Assembly: GCA_020740775.1 (NCBI GenBank)
Contig: JAHEWK010000003.1
Span: 1,240,001 to 1,304,000 of the forward strand
Length of the DNA: 64,000 nucleotides
Direction: 5' to 3'
Origin: Ilyonectria destructans
Taxonomy: Eukaryota; Ascomycota; Sordariomycetes; Hypocreales; Nectriaceae
The position numbers and the translations under genes were made by a program. This document shows, piece by piece, positions 1 to 12,100 of the stretch. Under the pieces are notes generated by a model. That model was not told the origin of the DNA and did not search any database. It saw nothing but the letters and a program-made list of their open reading frames with translations. Numbering within the stretch: position 1 is the stretch's first letter; every line of letters starts with the position of its first letter.

Positions 1-288
1 GGCGTAACAAACAACTTCTTGTAACCTCTGTAAAAATCATAAATTACTAGCAACAACGCGTGTACTGAATATCTTATTACGGCAATAGAACGAGCTATAG
101 AAAGAAATAACAGACAATGCACAATCTGGTCTCTTTGCAATCAGGAACGTGTCTGGAAGAATTAAATCCCTAGGATACACTCAAGCGTGATGCAAGTACC
201 CATTCGTTAGATAGATATAAGCCAGCAAAAGGTACCCAACACACCATCTCGTCCATGTTAGAACACATGATTCGGCTGAAGCCACCAC
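1..288. other. 3' flank of the selenium-binding-protein-like gene
   Basis: This stretch is moderately AT-rich and lies just downstream of the stop codon of the minus-strand gene that ends at 289. It probably holds the 3' UTR and polyadenylation signals of that gene. I see no coding signal or RNA gene in it. Confidence 0.4.
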
Positions 289-1963
289 TTAGTAGTAAAT
301 GGGGTTCTTGGGGTCAGTTAAGTCGAAGATAACAGAGCTGTGAGGACGAGCACCACCACGGCTCTTAGTGAAGATAGACTCAAAGTCAATAGATCGGTTG
401 AAGCTGAGGGATCCGTCGTCGAGGATGTCAATCCAGTGACCCTTGTAGTCGGCAGGGGTGTTGACAATAGAAATCTGTGAATTCGGATGTTAGAAGGCCT
501 CCTTAGCGCGTATTGTGAGGAGTTACATACATCTCCAGCCTGAACGAAGTATCCAGTGACCAAAAGGTTCTTCTTATCGGGAGAGATCTTGACATAGTGC
601 GGGCCGATGATAGGCTGCTGCTCATTGGGGTCATCGAGGCGCTTGACGTTCTCAAGGTCCGAGATATCGAGGGCAGCGATGTGGTTTCCAAGGGTGATTG
701 TGAAGTAAGCGAACTTGCCATCAGTGGAAATATCGGAGTAGATGGCAAGGGATTCCTTGGCCTTGTCGCCGAGATCGTAAAGGAGCTTGGCCACACCCTG
801 GTTACCGTTGGAGTCCTTGCGGAAGGGGTAGATAATCCAGACTTGACCAGGACCAACAGCACTAAATGGTGCAAATAATATTATTAGCCGTGTTATCGGC
901 TATTGGTTATTAGGAAGGGTACTCACGTTGCAAGGGCAGCACTCTCCTTGTTTCCGGGGATGAACTTGACATCCTGGATACCTTGTCCCTGTGAATGTGT
1001 TAGAAAATGGCTCGTCCGCAAATACCTTTCTATCACTTACGTTGGGGATGGTAATTGTAGAAATGATCGTACGAGAGTCAAGGTCCCAGAGCCGCAAGGT
1101 GTCGGCCTTTTGGATTCCGGTCGTAGGCTTCAGAATCGACAGGGGTACGACAAAGTCAGAAGTAAGAATAATCTTCTTCTTGAAGTCAATGCTCAGACCG
1201 TGAGGGGAGAATTGCTTTTCAAGAATGTTAAGCGTGCTCTGAACATCTTCTGGCCACTCATGGAGGATGTTTCCACCGGCATCAGTCTCGATAAGTCGGC
1301 CAGGGGAAGTGCCAACGGCGCTACCCATGTAGGTGATGAAGAATCCACTGTCGCCAATGATTAGATACAGTCCATCAGATACAGAATATTACTTACCCTT
1401 CAGGCTTGGCTCGGATCTCGTCCACGATGGAGCCCAGAAGACCCCGGTTACTGTGGCTAAACTTGGGGTGGTATGGGTCCGAGGTGTCGAAGTAGAATGC
1501 CGTATCCTGGGTCTTCAGGAGGGACAGCAGACCACCACCGACCAACAACTGTCCGTCTGTCGACGGACCCAGGTGATGGGGAGAGTTGCCACTGGAGGGG
1601 ACGTCGGTAATATCAATGAAGGTACCGAAGGTTTTCTTGAAGGTGTAAGCGATTTGTTCCTTGCGCAAGTATGAGGTAGATTCTTACATCATCCAGGCTG
1701 ACGGTAGCCAAGAAATCCTTGTGCTTGTTATCACCAGCTCCAGTCCAGAAGTAGCCAATCTTCTTAGGCTTGATGTTGGACACCGCAAAGGGAGGGCTGT
1801 CCAAAGGAGGAGTGGGAACCTGCAGGATAGGCAGTGGAGGGGCGTTTTCGGCCAGGGGCTCAGTCACGCCAGGAATCGCAGGAATCAGAGGCGGGAGACT
1901 GAGAGCCGAGGTATGTGTGGCTAAGTAGCCCACAAGGGTGGCGAGAGAAACCAAGGAAGGCAT
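289..1963 (-). CDS. Secreted selenium-binding-protein-like (methanethiol oxidase family) protein
   Basis: Six exons read on the minus strand: 1963-1688, 1659-1397, 1347-1041, 988-927, 861-531 and 474-289. They give 474 aa and every junction closes in frame with GT..AG ends. The start is the ATG that opens a hydrophobic N-terminus (MPSLVSLATLVGYLATHTSA), a likely signal peptide. Family features are the repeated beta-propeller-like strands, including HGLSIDFKKKIILTSDFV, a DTLRLWDLDSRTIISTI blade and LYDLGDKAKESLAIYSDIS. These resemble SBP56/SELENBP1, whose human member oxidises methanethiol to H2S, H2O2 and formaldehyde using copper. The propeller fold and the family are inferred from motif similarity; catalysis is not shown. 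SELENBP1 is cytosolic, so secretion here is unusual. It is divergent from the oxalate decarboxylase gene, separated by about 2.2 kb. Confidence 0.8.
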
Positions 1964-4133
1964 TTTCAAGAACTTGCAAAGACGGTATAAGTGGCTCCGA
2001 TCAGTGTGGTACTGTTCGTTGGAATGTGTGAGCAAGTTGATTGTGTTAGCCTGAATAAACGAGAATATTTGAGGGAGTTTCTCCAGCATATATACTTGAT
2101 CAAGTGTCCCTTGGTGGTGGTGGCTTCCTTGGTCTGGATTCCCTCTCAATGGGCTGTCACAACCCCTGAACACCACAGCTCTCCTCTTGCCTCTATTTCT
2201 CATAGATCAAATTGTATCATCAAGCCTCATGAAGACACAATCTAGCTTGGTCCGGGTGTTTTTCAGTATCGGATATCGCAATCCCCGAGCCCATCGCTCT
2301 TCTATCCGGGCCGTCGATACCATCTTTCCTAGATGTTGTCTAGTCCCGATGATGTGATGGCAAGAAAATGAACAAGTGGCAACCGGAAATGAAATTACCT
2401 GATCATTCGTGTTACTGATCAGCAAAAAATCTTCTGGATGAGTGATCGGGCTCTCAGCTAATGGCTAGTAGTGCCATCATCATGTGTGCGGAAGTGTGAT
2501 GAATTGCCCAGTGACGTTGATGGTCACAAAATAGGAATAGCCTCACTAACTTACTTGCCTTTTAGATCAATCACTGGGCCCCTTATGGATGCATACTAGA
2601 AGAAAACCTAAGATAATGGGATGTGGCTGGCCTATTTTGGCACTCTAGTTACTGCTCATGAAATGTGTAGCGTCTGTGCCACCATGACCAGTATATTTCG
2701 ATCTACAGGTTTGTAGGATGATACCATATTCTTGGGGTATTCACCAAGCTCGTGAGTGGCCTGCATTTTAGTTCTGCGGGGGCTTGGCTAAGAATGACAC
2801 TGTGTTCATTCACCAAAGAAGGTAATCGCCTTACAACACTAGGCCATACAAAGGCAGTGATTTCCCCAGGAGCTACCATGTAAGCTGCTTCTAGTTAAAT
2901 ATGACCCTGTCACCTTCGTATGTGCGCACAGATCCCCAGCGGATCCCGTGGGGGTGGATGTGTTGGGGACTTGTGTGGCTGGCTACATCCAAAGACAGCC
3001 TGGCAGTCTAAATTGGGATACCAGGCTCCATGTGTGTATGATCGTCACTATAGCCTCAGCCTTGGGCAGAGACGTCTTGTTAGCTGCGATTGCGACTTCC
3101 ATCCTGTTTAGATCCACGCTGGGCCCACGCCGATGGACCGACGCAGACTAGCAACACCGTAAACCACTCAGTGGCACACCATCCTGAGCGGTGCCTTTGT
3201 ATCTTGACGCAAAAGAGGGTGGCCAGCAGGCATTTTAAGTCTCTTAATACATTTAAAAAGAGAAACTTTGACAGATTGCAACGGTTCCATCCCAACGGAT
3301 CAGGGACAAGCAAAACGGCCGCCAGTTTTGAGGCCGGTGTCAGCCCGACGCAAACACAATCAAACCCTCTTCGATCAACAGGGACAGCCGCTGCCGTGCG
3401 CTGGAAAGAGGATATTCATTACCTTGACTTTACGCTTAATACGTGATCGAATAGCGCGGCCTCTGATTCGCTCGTCGTAGCTTGAGTCGCTGAACGTCGG
3501 TGCTAAGAGTGCGGGTCAATCACGTTATTTCAACCACCAATGTCGAAACCCCAGATTTCGCCCCAGATCGTAGGTGGACTTGCTTTTAAGACATGATCAT
3601 CCTGCAATAGCCAGAATCGAAGAATCTCAGCTTGGCTCTTTCTTGGCAATATTTTTTGCAGATCTCCCGGCAGTCTAGCATCCGAGAGCCCTACCGCGAT
3701 AGCTTCAAGGCGGCAGTCATAATAGCGTCGTGGAGGTCATCACACGCGATGACCACAAGAGGGCTCGGAGTGAATTCGTCATTCGCGCCAAAGATTTTGT
3801 ATTTCTCTTCTAATTTACAATTGATTTGCAATTGAAGATCTTGCTCTCTTCGAGATAGGTTCATATTAAGCGCATCATGACGGAGGTAAGTGGCGTGAGC
3901 GACCCAGGAGACAAGGCCGCCGCGCTGTGCGGGACAGAATTTGTCGGTTCGTATCTCAAGTTCGGGAGTGACAACTCTTTCCTACGTCGATAAGGTACTA
4001 TAGACTATAAAGACTACATGCATAACCTTCCGCTTCTTGCACCTCATTCATTGCTTCGTCAATTAAAGCAGCGAGGGTTTACTTTCTTTCGCAACACTGC
4101 TGATCCTTCCCGATTCCCTCACCTCTGGTCACA
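1964..4133. promoter_or_regulatory. Divergent intergenic region between the SBP-like gene and oxalate decarboxylase
   Basis: About 2.2 kb between two divergent start codons, so it should contain both promoters. Only short open frames occur and none resembles a known protein. The right end is CT-rich before the 4134 ATG, and a TATA-like element lies at 4006-4012. I see no tRNA, transposon or long repeat. Confidence 0.5.
4006..4012 (+). promoter_or_regulatory. Putative TATA box of the oxalate decarboxylase gene
   Basis: The heptamer TATAAAG stands about 128 bp upstream of the oxalate decarboxylase ATG, followed by a CT-rich leader. Spacing and context fit a core promoter with a leader of roughly 90-100 nt. 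This is inference from sequence only. Confidence 0.4.
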
Positions 4134-5685
4134 ATGAAGTACCCATCCGTGCTCTCGGCCTCTTTGGCCTTGTCCTGGGCGGCACAGTTTGCCACTGCGG
4201 CTCCTCAAGCTGTTGATCTCCAGAAGCGAGGCGCAAAGTTTGATGAGGGAGTGCCCGATGATGGCAAAGGAAAGGGCGGTCCTATCATAGGTATGCCATT
4301 GATGTTGAGCCCTCTATTTAGATTGCCTTCGGGGCCATTACTAATTGCTTTTCCACTGCAGGAGGAACCAACAAGGAGCTTGATCTCCAGAACCCAGATA
4401 ACCTCGGTCAGCAGCCCACTGACAATGGTATTGTTCCGAACCTCAAGTGGAGTTTTTCTGACTCCAAGACGCGGATCTTGAAGGGAGGTTGGGTTCGTGA
4501 GCAAGTCATCCAGGACCTACCCTCGAGCCATGACATCTCAGGTGCCCAGCAACACCTCAAAAAGGGCGCCATTCGTGAACTTCATTGGCACCGAGTTGTA
4601 AGAGCACCTCCCCTCAATGGTCTACCTTCATCCTTGAAACACTTGAACTCATACTTTTCTCCAGGCCGAATGGGGTATTGTCTACAGTGGCTCCGTTCTG
4701 ATTTCTGCCGTGGACGAGTTCGGCAGATATCAAGTCGAGCAGCTCAACTATGGCGACATATGGTACTTCCCCAAGGGTGCTGCGCATACCATCCAAGGAC
4801 TCGGCGAAGAGAATGAATATCTTTTGGTCTTTGATGATGCGGACTTTGACAAGGCTGGGTACGTTTAATCGCCCGGCAGGCTGGCCAGGGATTCCGTTGA
4901 CATTTGAGCAGAACCACCTTCATGGTCGATGACTGGATCAACCACACTCCAAAGCACATCCTCGCCAAGAATTTCGGAGTTGACCCAGAGGTCTTCGAGA
5001 ATGTCACCAGTCCGAACCCGTACATCTTGCCCGCTGAGGTTAGCAAGAAGAATGTCACAGATGGGCCCGCGGGCACTCTGAACGGCGATAGTTCTTTCGT
5101 GTACCGCACTCTCGAGCACGAGCCTGAAAAGATTGGCGGAACCGGCGGCGAGTTTTACAAGATCGACTCGACCAACTTCCCCATCAGTAAGACATTGGCG
5201 GCTACATTTGTTACACTGAAGCCCGGAGGCCTCCGCGAGCTTCACTGGCACCCCAATGTAAGAATTTAGTTCATGGTGTATACATTTGGAATTTCTTTTG
5301 CTAACATGTGGAATAGGCTGAGGAGTGGCTATACTTCCACAAGGGAACGGGTAGAGCCACCGTCTTCATCGGCAACGCAGCGGCCCGAACCTTTGACTTT
5401 TCTGCAGGCGACACGGCCGCATTCCCCGACAACTCCGGGTAAGAGGACCGAGCCAAATATCACGGCGATGATACTGACGCGACAATTTCTAGACATTACA
5501 TCGAGAACACCTCGGAGACTGAAGACCTGGTCTGGATTGAGGTTTATAAATCTGATCGCGTCGCAGACATCTCCTTGACGCAGTGGTTGGCTCTGACCCC
5601 TGCCGACATCGTCGCGCAGACGCTCAACGTGACAATCAGCTTTGTCGAGTCCCTGAAAAAGGAAAAGCAGGTGTTGATCGAATAG
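4134..5685 (+). CDS. Oxalate decarboxylase (bicupin, secreted)
   Basis: Six exons: 4134-4290, 4362-4597, 4665-4858, 4912-5257, 5317-5438 and 5493-5685, giving 415 aa. The enzyme converts oxalate to formate and CO2 using Mn in each cupin domain. The N-terminus is a signal peptide (about residues 1-22), followed by a Lys-Arg pair at 31-32 that could be a Kex2-type site. Cupin 1 shows ELHWHRVAEW (His127, His129, Glu133) and a later His172. Cupin 2 shows ELHWHPNAEEW (His307, His309, Glu314) and His353. This is the complete metal-ligand set of the OxdC family, and the length matches fungal members. A role in detoxifying self-made or plant oxalate is likely. Some relatives have oxalate oxidase activity, which the sequence cannot exclude. 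Confidence 0.93.
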
Positions 5686-6110
5686 GTAGGTGGTTGGTGG
5701 AAGTGGAAATGGAGGCTGGGGTTCTAGGCGCCTCGATAAGAGTGGCGTGTCGATTCAGCGCTTCAGGCCGTCGTGTTAATACTCTTCAATGGCGGCAAAG
5801 TCGCCATGTCTGAATTTAAGGCATTTGTAGTGCATAATTATAATATCAACAGCTTCAATTGATGAAATCATGCAGCGATGAAACCCAGTGACTAAATTCA
5901 CTCAAGAAGTTGTCTTTTGGTGAACCGTGATGGTCCATGTAACGCTGTGCGGCCGACTTCGGTGGGGTTTCCACTTGCGTCATAGGCCTAATGTCTGCCG
6001 GCTCCAAGCGAGCCAACCTCCCCAAGCTCAGTGACTTCCCGCTGGCAATTGACTCTCTTCAACAACCACACCTTAGACTAAACCAAGCTCCTTTGCTAGG
6101 CTCCTTCACG
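5686..6110. other. Spacer: 3' end of oxdC and promoter of the M20 peptidase
   Basis: A spacer of 425 bp between two co-oriented genes. It includes an AT-rich stretch near 5820-5860 that may be the polyadenylation region of the upstream gene. An in-frame upstream ATG at 5991 precedes the chosen start at 6111, which I prefer because it opens directly on a signal peptide. Nothing else is recognised. Confidence 0.4.
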
Positions 6111-7399
6111 ATGCGAGCCGCAACAATTGCCTGCGCACTCGCTTCGGCGACCCTGTCCCTGTGCTCCGAGCAGCAGGCGCCTCTATTCGGCTCGCCCAAG
6201 CAAGCTCCCGCCGGCAGTGATGCCGACGCGCCGTCGTACCGATCGGAGCTGCTGAACCTGCACAAGGCTCTCGTCTCGACCGAGTCCATCTCCGGGACAG
6301 AGCACGACGTCGGCGAAGTTCTCTCCCAGTACCTCGCCGACATGGGCTACATCACCCAGGTCCAGCCCGTCCCCCCGCGCAACAATACCCCCGCCGATAA
6401 GGACCGCTTCAACGTGCTGGCCTGGCGAGCTGGCGTCGATTTCGATCCAACGGTATTGCTGTCAAGCCACATTGATGTCGTCCCGCCACACATTCCGTAC
6501 AGCATTGACGACGGCGAGGTCACCAAAGAGACCATGATCAGGGGCCGAGGCAGTGTGGACGCCAAAGCCAGCGTCGCAGCTATGATTATTGCGCTGGACG
6601 AGCTGCTCAAGGAAAAAAAGGTGGACCCCAGCAAGCTCATGATGCTCTTTGTCGTTGGAGAAGAAGTTAGTGGCGACGGCATGGCCAAATTTAGCAACGC
6701 TGTCGCCAACAAGCAGCTGCCCTACCATTTCAAGTCCGTCATCTTCGGTGAGCCGACCGAGAACAAGCTGGCGTGCGGCCACAAGGGTGCCCTCTTCTGC
6801 GACATCATCGCCAAGGGCTTCCCCGGTCACAGCGGCTACCCGTGGCTGGGCAAGTCGGCCAACGAGCTGATGATCCGCGCCTTTGCCAAGGTTTTCGAAA
6901 CCGACCTGGGCAGCAGCGAGCTGTTCGGAAACACAACCGTCAACGTCGGTCGCTTCAACGGCGGAGTGGCATCCAATGTCATCCCCGAGTACGCAAACGT
7001 TGGAATGGGCGTGCGAGTCGCCATTGGCCCTGAGGAGTCGGGAGCTTTGATTGTGCAAGAGAAAATCGAGAAAATCTTCAACGAGATCAGCGAGGATGCG
7101 TTTGACCTCCAATGTACCCCTGGATACGGGTCAGTCGAGTGCAACTGCGATGTCGATGGTAAGTGGCTCCCCTACAGAATCTTTGTGAGTCAGTCGCTAA
7201 CACCACAATAGAATTCGACACCATTGTCGTCAACTACGGCACCGACATCCCCAACTTCAAGGGCGACCACACCAGATATCTTTACGGGCCCGGAAACATT
7301 CTGGTTGCACACGGCGCGAATGAAAACTTGACCGTTGCTGATCTAGAGACGGCTGTAGAGGGATATCAGAAGCTGATCCTCCATGCGTTGAAGCAATAA
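6111..7399 (+). CDS. Secreted M20 family metallopeptidase (ArgE/DapE/ACY1-CPG2 type)
   Basis: Two exons, 6111-7158 and 7212-7399, encode 411 aa. The start begins a signal peptide ([19 protein letters not shown]). M20 di-zinc residues are visible: SSHIDVVPP (His120, Asp122), [10 protein letters not shown] (bridging Asp150), GEEVSGDGM (catalytic Glu184 and Glu185) and IFGEPTEN (Glu214). A lid-domain segment [17 protein letters not shown] follows. The family cleaves acyl-amino acids or short peptides, or removes C-terminal residues, and fungal secreted members are usually annotated as probable carboxypeptidases. The final His ligand should lie in the C-terminal exon ([15 protein letters not shown]). 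The substrate is not predictable. Confidence 0.88.
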
Positions 7400-7536
7400 G
7401 CCGTCTACTCCCGGAGAAAAACCCGCGAAACCTCCATCAATATAGTCTAATGTTGGATATGATGCCTCCCGCTTCCTAAACAAAAGGAAAAAAGTACAAA
7501 TAGATTCAATTACCACTTGTGAAGCGAATTCATGCT

Positions 7537-8700
7537 TCAAGCACCAATCACCTTAGCCCATCGTTCAGGCATGATCTTGCTAAAGTCAAACTTGCCGTCC
7601 GCTCCCTTCTCGACGGCGCCCTTTTCGGTGACGACAGTGTCTATAAGCTCGGCGGGGGTGACGTCGAAGGCAGGGTTCCAAACTCCAACCCTCTGATCAG
7701 CGGTGGCGACACGCACCTTGGAGGTCTCGTCGACAGTGCCGTCTGGCTTCACGACAGCTCCAGTAATCTGCGTAAGCTCTTCGCCCTTCCTCTCTTCGAT
7801 CTTGATGCCTTCTCCAGTCTCGGTCTCGAGGTCAATGCTGGTCGTGGGCGCTGCAACAATGAACTTGATGCCGTGGTACTTGGCGAGAACGGCCAGCTGG
7901 TAGGTTCCGATCTTGTTGGCGGTGTCACCGTTGCGAACAACTCGGTCTGCGCCAACGATGACGGCCGCAATGTTCTTCTCCTGCTTTCGGTTGCGGAAAA
8001 GAGAGGCGGCCATGGAATCGGTAATCAGGGTGCTGGGAATACCCTCGTAGACCAGTTCGAAAGCGGTAAGTCGGCTTCCCTGGTTGTAAGGCCGGGTCTC
8101 GGTGCAGAAGGCGTGCTGCAGGAGGCCCTTAGCCTGGAGGGTGCGGATTATGCCCAAAGCGGTGCCGTGGCCAGAGGTGGCAAGGGAGCCGGTGTTGCAG
8201 TGTGTGAGCACGGAGATCTGCTGGCTTTCTGAAGCACCAAGAGCGCGCAGCCACTCGGCGCCAAAATCACCGATGGAGAGGTTGGTCTGCAGGTCCTTCG
8301 CGAAGATCTTCTCAGCTTCTTCGATGAAGGCAGTGATAATTTGCTCCTTGCTGGCTGCAGAGCCCACTGCCCTTATATGCGCCTTGAGTTGGTTGATAGC
8401 ATTGGTCAGGTCCACGGCTGTAGGACGGCTCTCCTTGAGGTAGTCGAGGGCGTCGTCGATTTGGGTGATGGCCTCGGCGCCGGACGACGCTGTGAGGCTG
8501 CCATTAAATAGCTCTACGGCGAGACCCAGGCTCGCAACGATCGCAATGGCGGGAGCACCACGTGTGCGCATAGAGGCGATGCTGTCAAAAGCCTCGGTCC
8601 TGTTTGAGACATCATCGTAGTGGAACTCGTGCGGGAGACGAAGCTGGTCGAGGACCAATAGCTTGCCACGGGTGTACTTGACGGCCTTGAGGGTAGACAT
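7537..8700 (-). CDS. MRI1: Methylthioribose-1-phosphate isomerase
   Basis: A single exon of 387 aa. It isomerises 5-methylthioribose-1-phosphate to methylthioribulose-1-phosphate in the methionine salvage pathway. The frame opens upstream to 8769, but the ATG at 8700 gives the conserved N-terminus (MSTLKAVKYTRGKLLVLDQL). Family motifs are RTRGAPAIAI, LTHCNTGSLATSGHGTALG (catalytic-type Cys168) and GADRVVRNGDTANKIGTYQL (Asp252). Length and motifs match the eIF-2B alpha/beta/delta-like MtnA family. Within that family the Cys and Asp separate the isomerase from eIF2B subunits. It is divergent from TRS130 over about 430 bp and its 3' end faces the M20 peptidase gene. Confidence 0.95.
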   Translation of the reverse strand: MSTLKAVKYTRGKLLVLDQLRLPHEFHYDDVSNRTEAFDSIASMRTRGAPAIAIVASLGLAVELFNGSLTASSGAEAITQIDDALDYLKESRPTAVDLTNAINQLKAHIRAVGSAASKEQIITAFIEEAEKIFAKDLQTNLSIGDFGAEWLRALGASESQQISVLTHCNTGSLATSGHGTALGIIRTLQAKGLLQHAFCTETRPYNQGSRLTAFELVYEGIPSTLITDSMAASLFRNRKQEKNIAAVIVGADRVVRNGDTANKIGTYQLAVLAKYHGIKFIVAAPTTSIDLETETGEGIKIEERKGEELTQITGAVVKPDGTVDETSKVRVATADQRVGVWNPAFDVTPAELIDTVVTEKGAVEKGADGKFDFSKIMPERWAKVIGA

Positions 8701-9132
8701 TGCGGGCTCGTGTGAAATTATGTGATCTTCCAGAGAACTGAACGACACTTGAGTCAATAAAGGGATCAAGCTTTTAAAGAAAGGTTTCCTGCGCGACGAG
8801 ATTCTGCAGCAGTCTCACTCACCAACGTGGACAAAATTATTGCCCCTCCATGACATTCTGCCGCAACCCCGCCATGATCCCGCTGTGGCGTCATGCAACA
8901 TGCAGCCAATGGCAGCGCTCCACGGGTCTCACCGCCCTGGGAGCGGAGAAACGCGTGCTCCGGCCGTTGGCGGTGAGCTCCCTGCCCGAACAGGGAGGTG
9001 CGCCGCCAATACAGGGGCCCGTACAGGCGGCTGCTGGGCTACTTAGTTGGGGACAGCTTGGAGCTCAACGACGCCAATACATACACAACGTGGACCGACG
9101 ACCATGACCAGGGCCGAGTCGCGCTGTTTGCC
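8701..9132. promoter_or_regulatory. Divergent promoter between MRI1 and TRS130
   Basis: A 432-bp GC-rich spacer between two divergent ATGs. It must serve as the promoter region for both housekeeping genes. No TATA box is obvious and no coding feature is seen. Confidence 0.5.
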
Positions 9133-12100
9133 ATGGAACAGCAATTTTCGACGTCGAAAGTGACCGGTGCGCATCCCCGATTTCCATTGCGTCTGGCCCT
9201 TTGCGCTGCGGCAAGCCAGCGCTGCGAATGCTAACATCACATATCGCTAGTCGAGTACTTCGACCCTCACGATGTCTACAAGCTCCTCGCCCCGGGGCTA
9301 GTCCCTCGTCTGCCCCTGCACAACCTACACTGGCAATCGCATGCCGGACCGTTACGGTCCATCGATACCCTCCACGTCGAGCTCGTCCAGGGAGATGTCG
9401 AGCCCGCATCCGCTGTATCGACCCAGACGCTGCGCCGATCCGCGAGCACCGCCGACGATGGCTTCCAGACCCAGAACGTGGGCGCCCGCGCCGCCTCCAC
9501 CGAGCAAGTTGACACACTATCGCTTCCTTCAAGGGCCCTTGGCAGCCAGCGACGCCATCAGATCCCAGGCTTGCGCCGCACGCCCTACCTAAAGGTGCTT
9601 CTGGTGCGATGCGACGACAGCGACTCGTACAAGACCTCCGTCCGGTCGGAGATTAAGGAATGGATCAAGACGAATACCCCCCCGAAGATCACCCCCTCGT
9701 CTAGCAACTCAAAGAAGAGCAGCAAGCAAGAGAAGCACGACGCCTTTGAATACTTGATTGTGCATGTCGTCATCCCCAATACCGTCGCCGCGACACAACC
9801 AAGGAGCAGCAACAAGTCAGAGGACAACGCGTCAGAAAAGGCAACCTCCCTATTCCGGTCAAGATCAACTCCTCTCTTAGAAAAGTTGCGAACAGATTTT
9901 GGCGGCACCGGAAAGTCGTCGATAGACCGCATTGCCCAGATTCGAATCGGAATCAATGACCTGCCATACGACCTCCTACCCAGGGTTGTCCCTGCTGTCC
10001 CAACGGGGTACTCAGAAAACGAACATGATGCGGAAACGGCTTGGCAAGAGCTAGTAGCGAAGATCAAGGGCCTCATCCTCAGCTCATTCGACATGCGGGT
10101 TACCCAGTATGAGGAGGATATCAAGGAGAAAGACGGTCAACGAAGTCTTCCCGGTTGGAATTTCTGTACCTTCTTCATTCTCAAGGAAGGCCTCGCCCGA
10201 GGTTTTGAGAGTGTCGGCCTCGTCGAGGATGCGTTGGTGGGCTACGATGAGCTCAGCGTTGGCCTAGACTCTGTGATCCACGAGCAAGCTGCGGAGGGAT
10301 CACCAGAGAGACACGGTGGCGCCATGCTAAGCTACACTGATGAGTTGAAAAGGAATCTGGAGAAGGCGCTCGCCAAAGCAACTGGCGGGACTGCCGAGGA
10401 TGAGGAGGCAGTTGACCTACAGTCGAACGAGGCTCCCGGTAATCATTTCGAAGAGATTCCCATTAATGCAACGAAAAAGGCATATCGGGACATGATATTG
10501 GCGAACAATGTCTCAGTCTTTGATTTCCGTTGCTACATCTTCGCGCGGCAAATCACCTTGCTGCTACGTCTCGGCAACGCCTGGTCAACGCGGGAGGAGC
10601 TCTTGGCCAAGTTGAAGGATCAGCAAGACTCTGTCCTCCACGGTGTGGCTCCTTTGGCCCCCCCTCCCAAGCATGCTGAGGAGGCGGAAAACCTCGCAAT
10701 GCTGGCCGAGATATGCCGAAGGACCCTTCAGTTCATTCCATCAGTATCTCAGGTTATGCGCTATGATATTCTTGCTGCAATGGCACAACAGAACCCGGAA
10801 GACGAAGAAGACGCGGCCGATTTATATCCCCATTTGACAGAAGTCGTGGACAATCTTGTTGCGTCTTTTGCATTCTCAGTTGCACAGCAAATTCTTGCTC
10901 AGACTTCGTCAAAGGCCCTCCCAATTCCTCCTTCGACCCTCGCCCCTACCGATAACCACGAGCAGAAGGCGTCGATCCCTGAGCCGAAGACGATGATGCA
11001 TCCTGCTCGAACCACGTCCCTCACTGTTCAAACGGGCCCACACCCATCACAGCCCCCTCTGAGCCCTGGTGTTTTCCCAGGACCTGGTATGCCTCCCATC
11101 GAAGACAACGGTCAGACTGCACAATTCCTCAAAGCCGGTCTTGAGGACCTGGCTGCTAGGCGTGCAGAGCTCCACATGCTCTCCAGAAGCATTCTGGATA
11201 GCCTAGGAAAGAAGCGAGGGTGGAGTGATGGCTGGAGCGAAGCCCCTGTGATGGGAGAGCCAGACGCAGCGGATTTTGAGGATGTCAGCCTCGATGACAA
11301 CTCAACTACTGAGGATGAACCATCTGCTCGGGAGGGCGTGTCGCCTTTGGTGGCCGGCATTGAGAGTCAACTTCTAGAAACTGCTCTGGACAACTCAGAC
11401 AACTTCTACCGACTTTATGAGATCCTCACCGATAAGGCCCTGCGACATTATACCGTGGCGAACCATGACCATGCCGTAAAGGCGAATATGGCCGACCTTG
11501 CCGTACTGAAGTTCTACCTCAAAGAGTATGGTTCTGCCGCAGACTACTTTTACCAAGCAACGCCCTTCTTTGGCGCGAGCGGATGGAGCTCGCTGGAGCT
11601 ATCCATGCTGGTCATGTACCTTCACTGCCTTCGCGAGCTCAAGTCAAAGGACGATTATGTTCGTGTGGCGCTTAAACTACTCACCAAATCGTGCGCCGCT
11701 GAAAAGGAGCGACTGGAACTCAAGTCTAAATCAGTGTCGAAGATTTCCACGGCCGATATTCTGGATGAATCGTCGATGAAGGGTATCGTCGGAAACCTAT
11801 TTGATCTTGCATCATCGCTTCCGAGCCAGGTCAAGGTCCATCTATCCAATTTCTTCACCAACATCGAATTGGCTGGAGCGCCGGAGTACTACGATGATGA
11901 GGACAGGTGCTCGTTGACAATCAATCTGCGAAGTCTGCTTCCTGATGAGATTAAGCTTGACGGTGTATCATTGAGGGTCTCTGCGACTGAGACTAGCCCA
12001 GTCAAGGAGCTGAGATTTGGGAAGCGAGAGGACATTGTGCTTAACCCTGGCCATAATAGCATCAAGGTTGACTGCACGGTAAGTTTCAACTCCTTAGACC

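Noticed and set aside
5991..6110. 40-residue N-terminal extension of the M20 peptidase
   Set aside because: It would bury the signal peptide behind a non-conserved polar segment. The ATG at 6111 is a better start.
7519..8232. 237-codon open frame antisense to MRI1
   Set aside because: It overlaps the conserved MRI1 core on the opposite strand and has no motif of its own.
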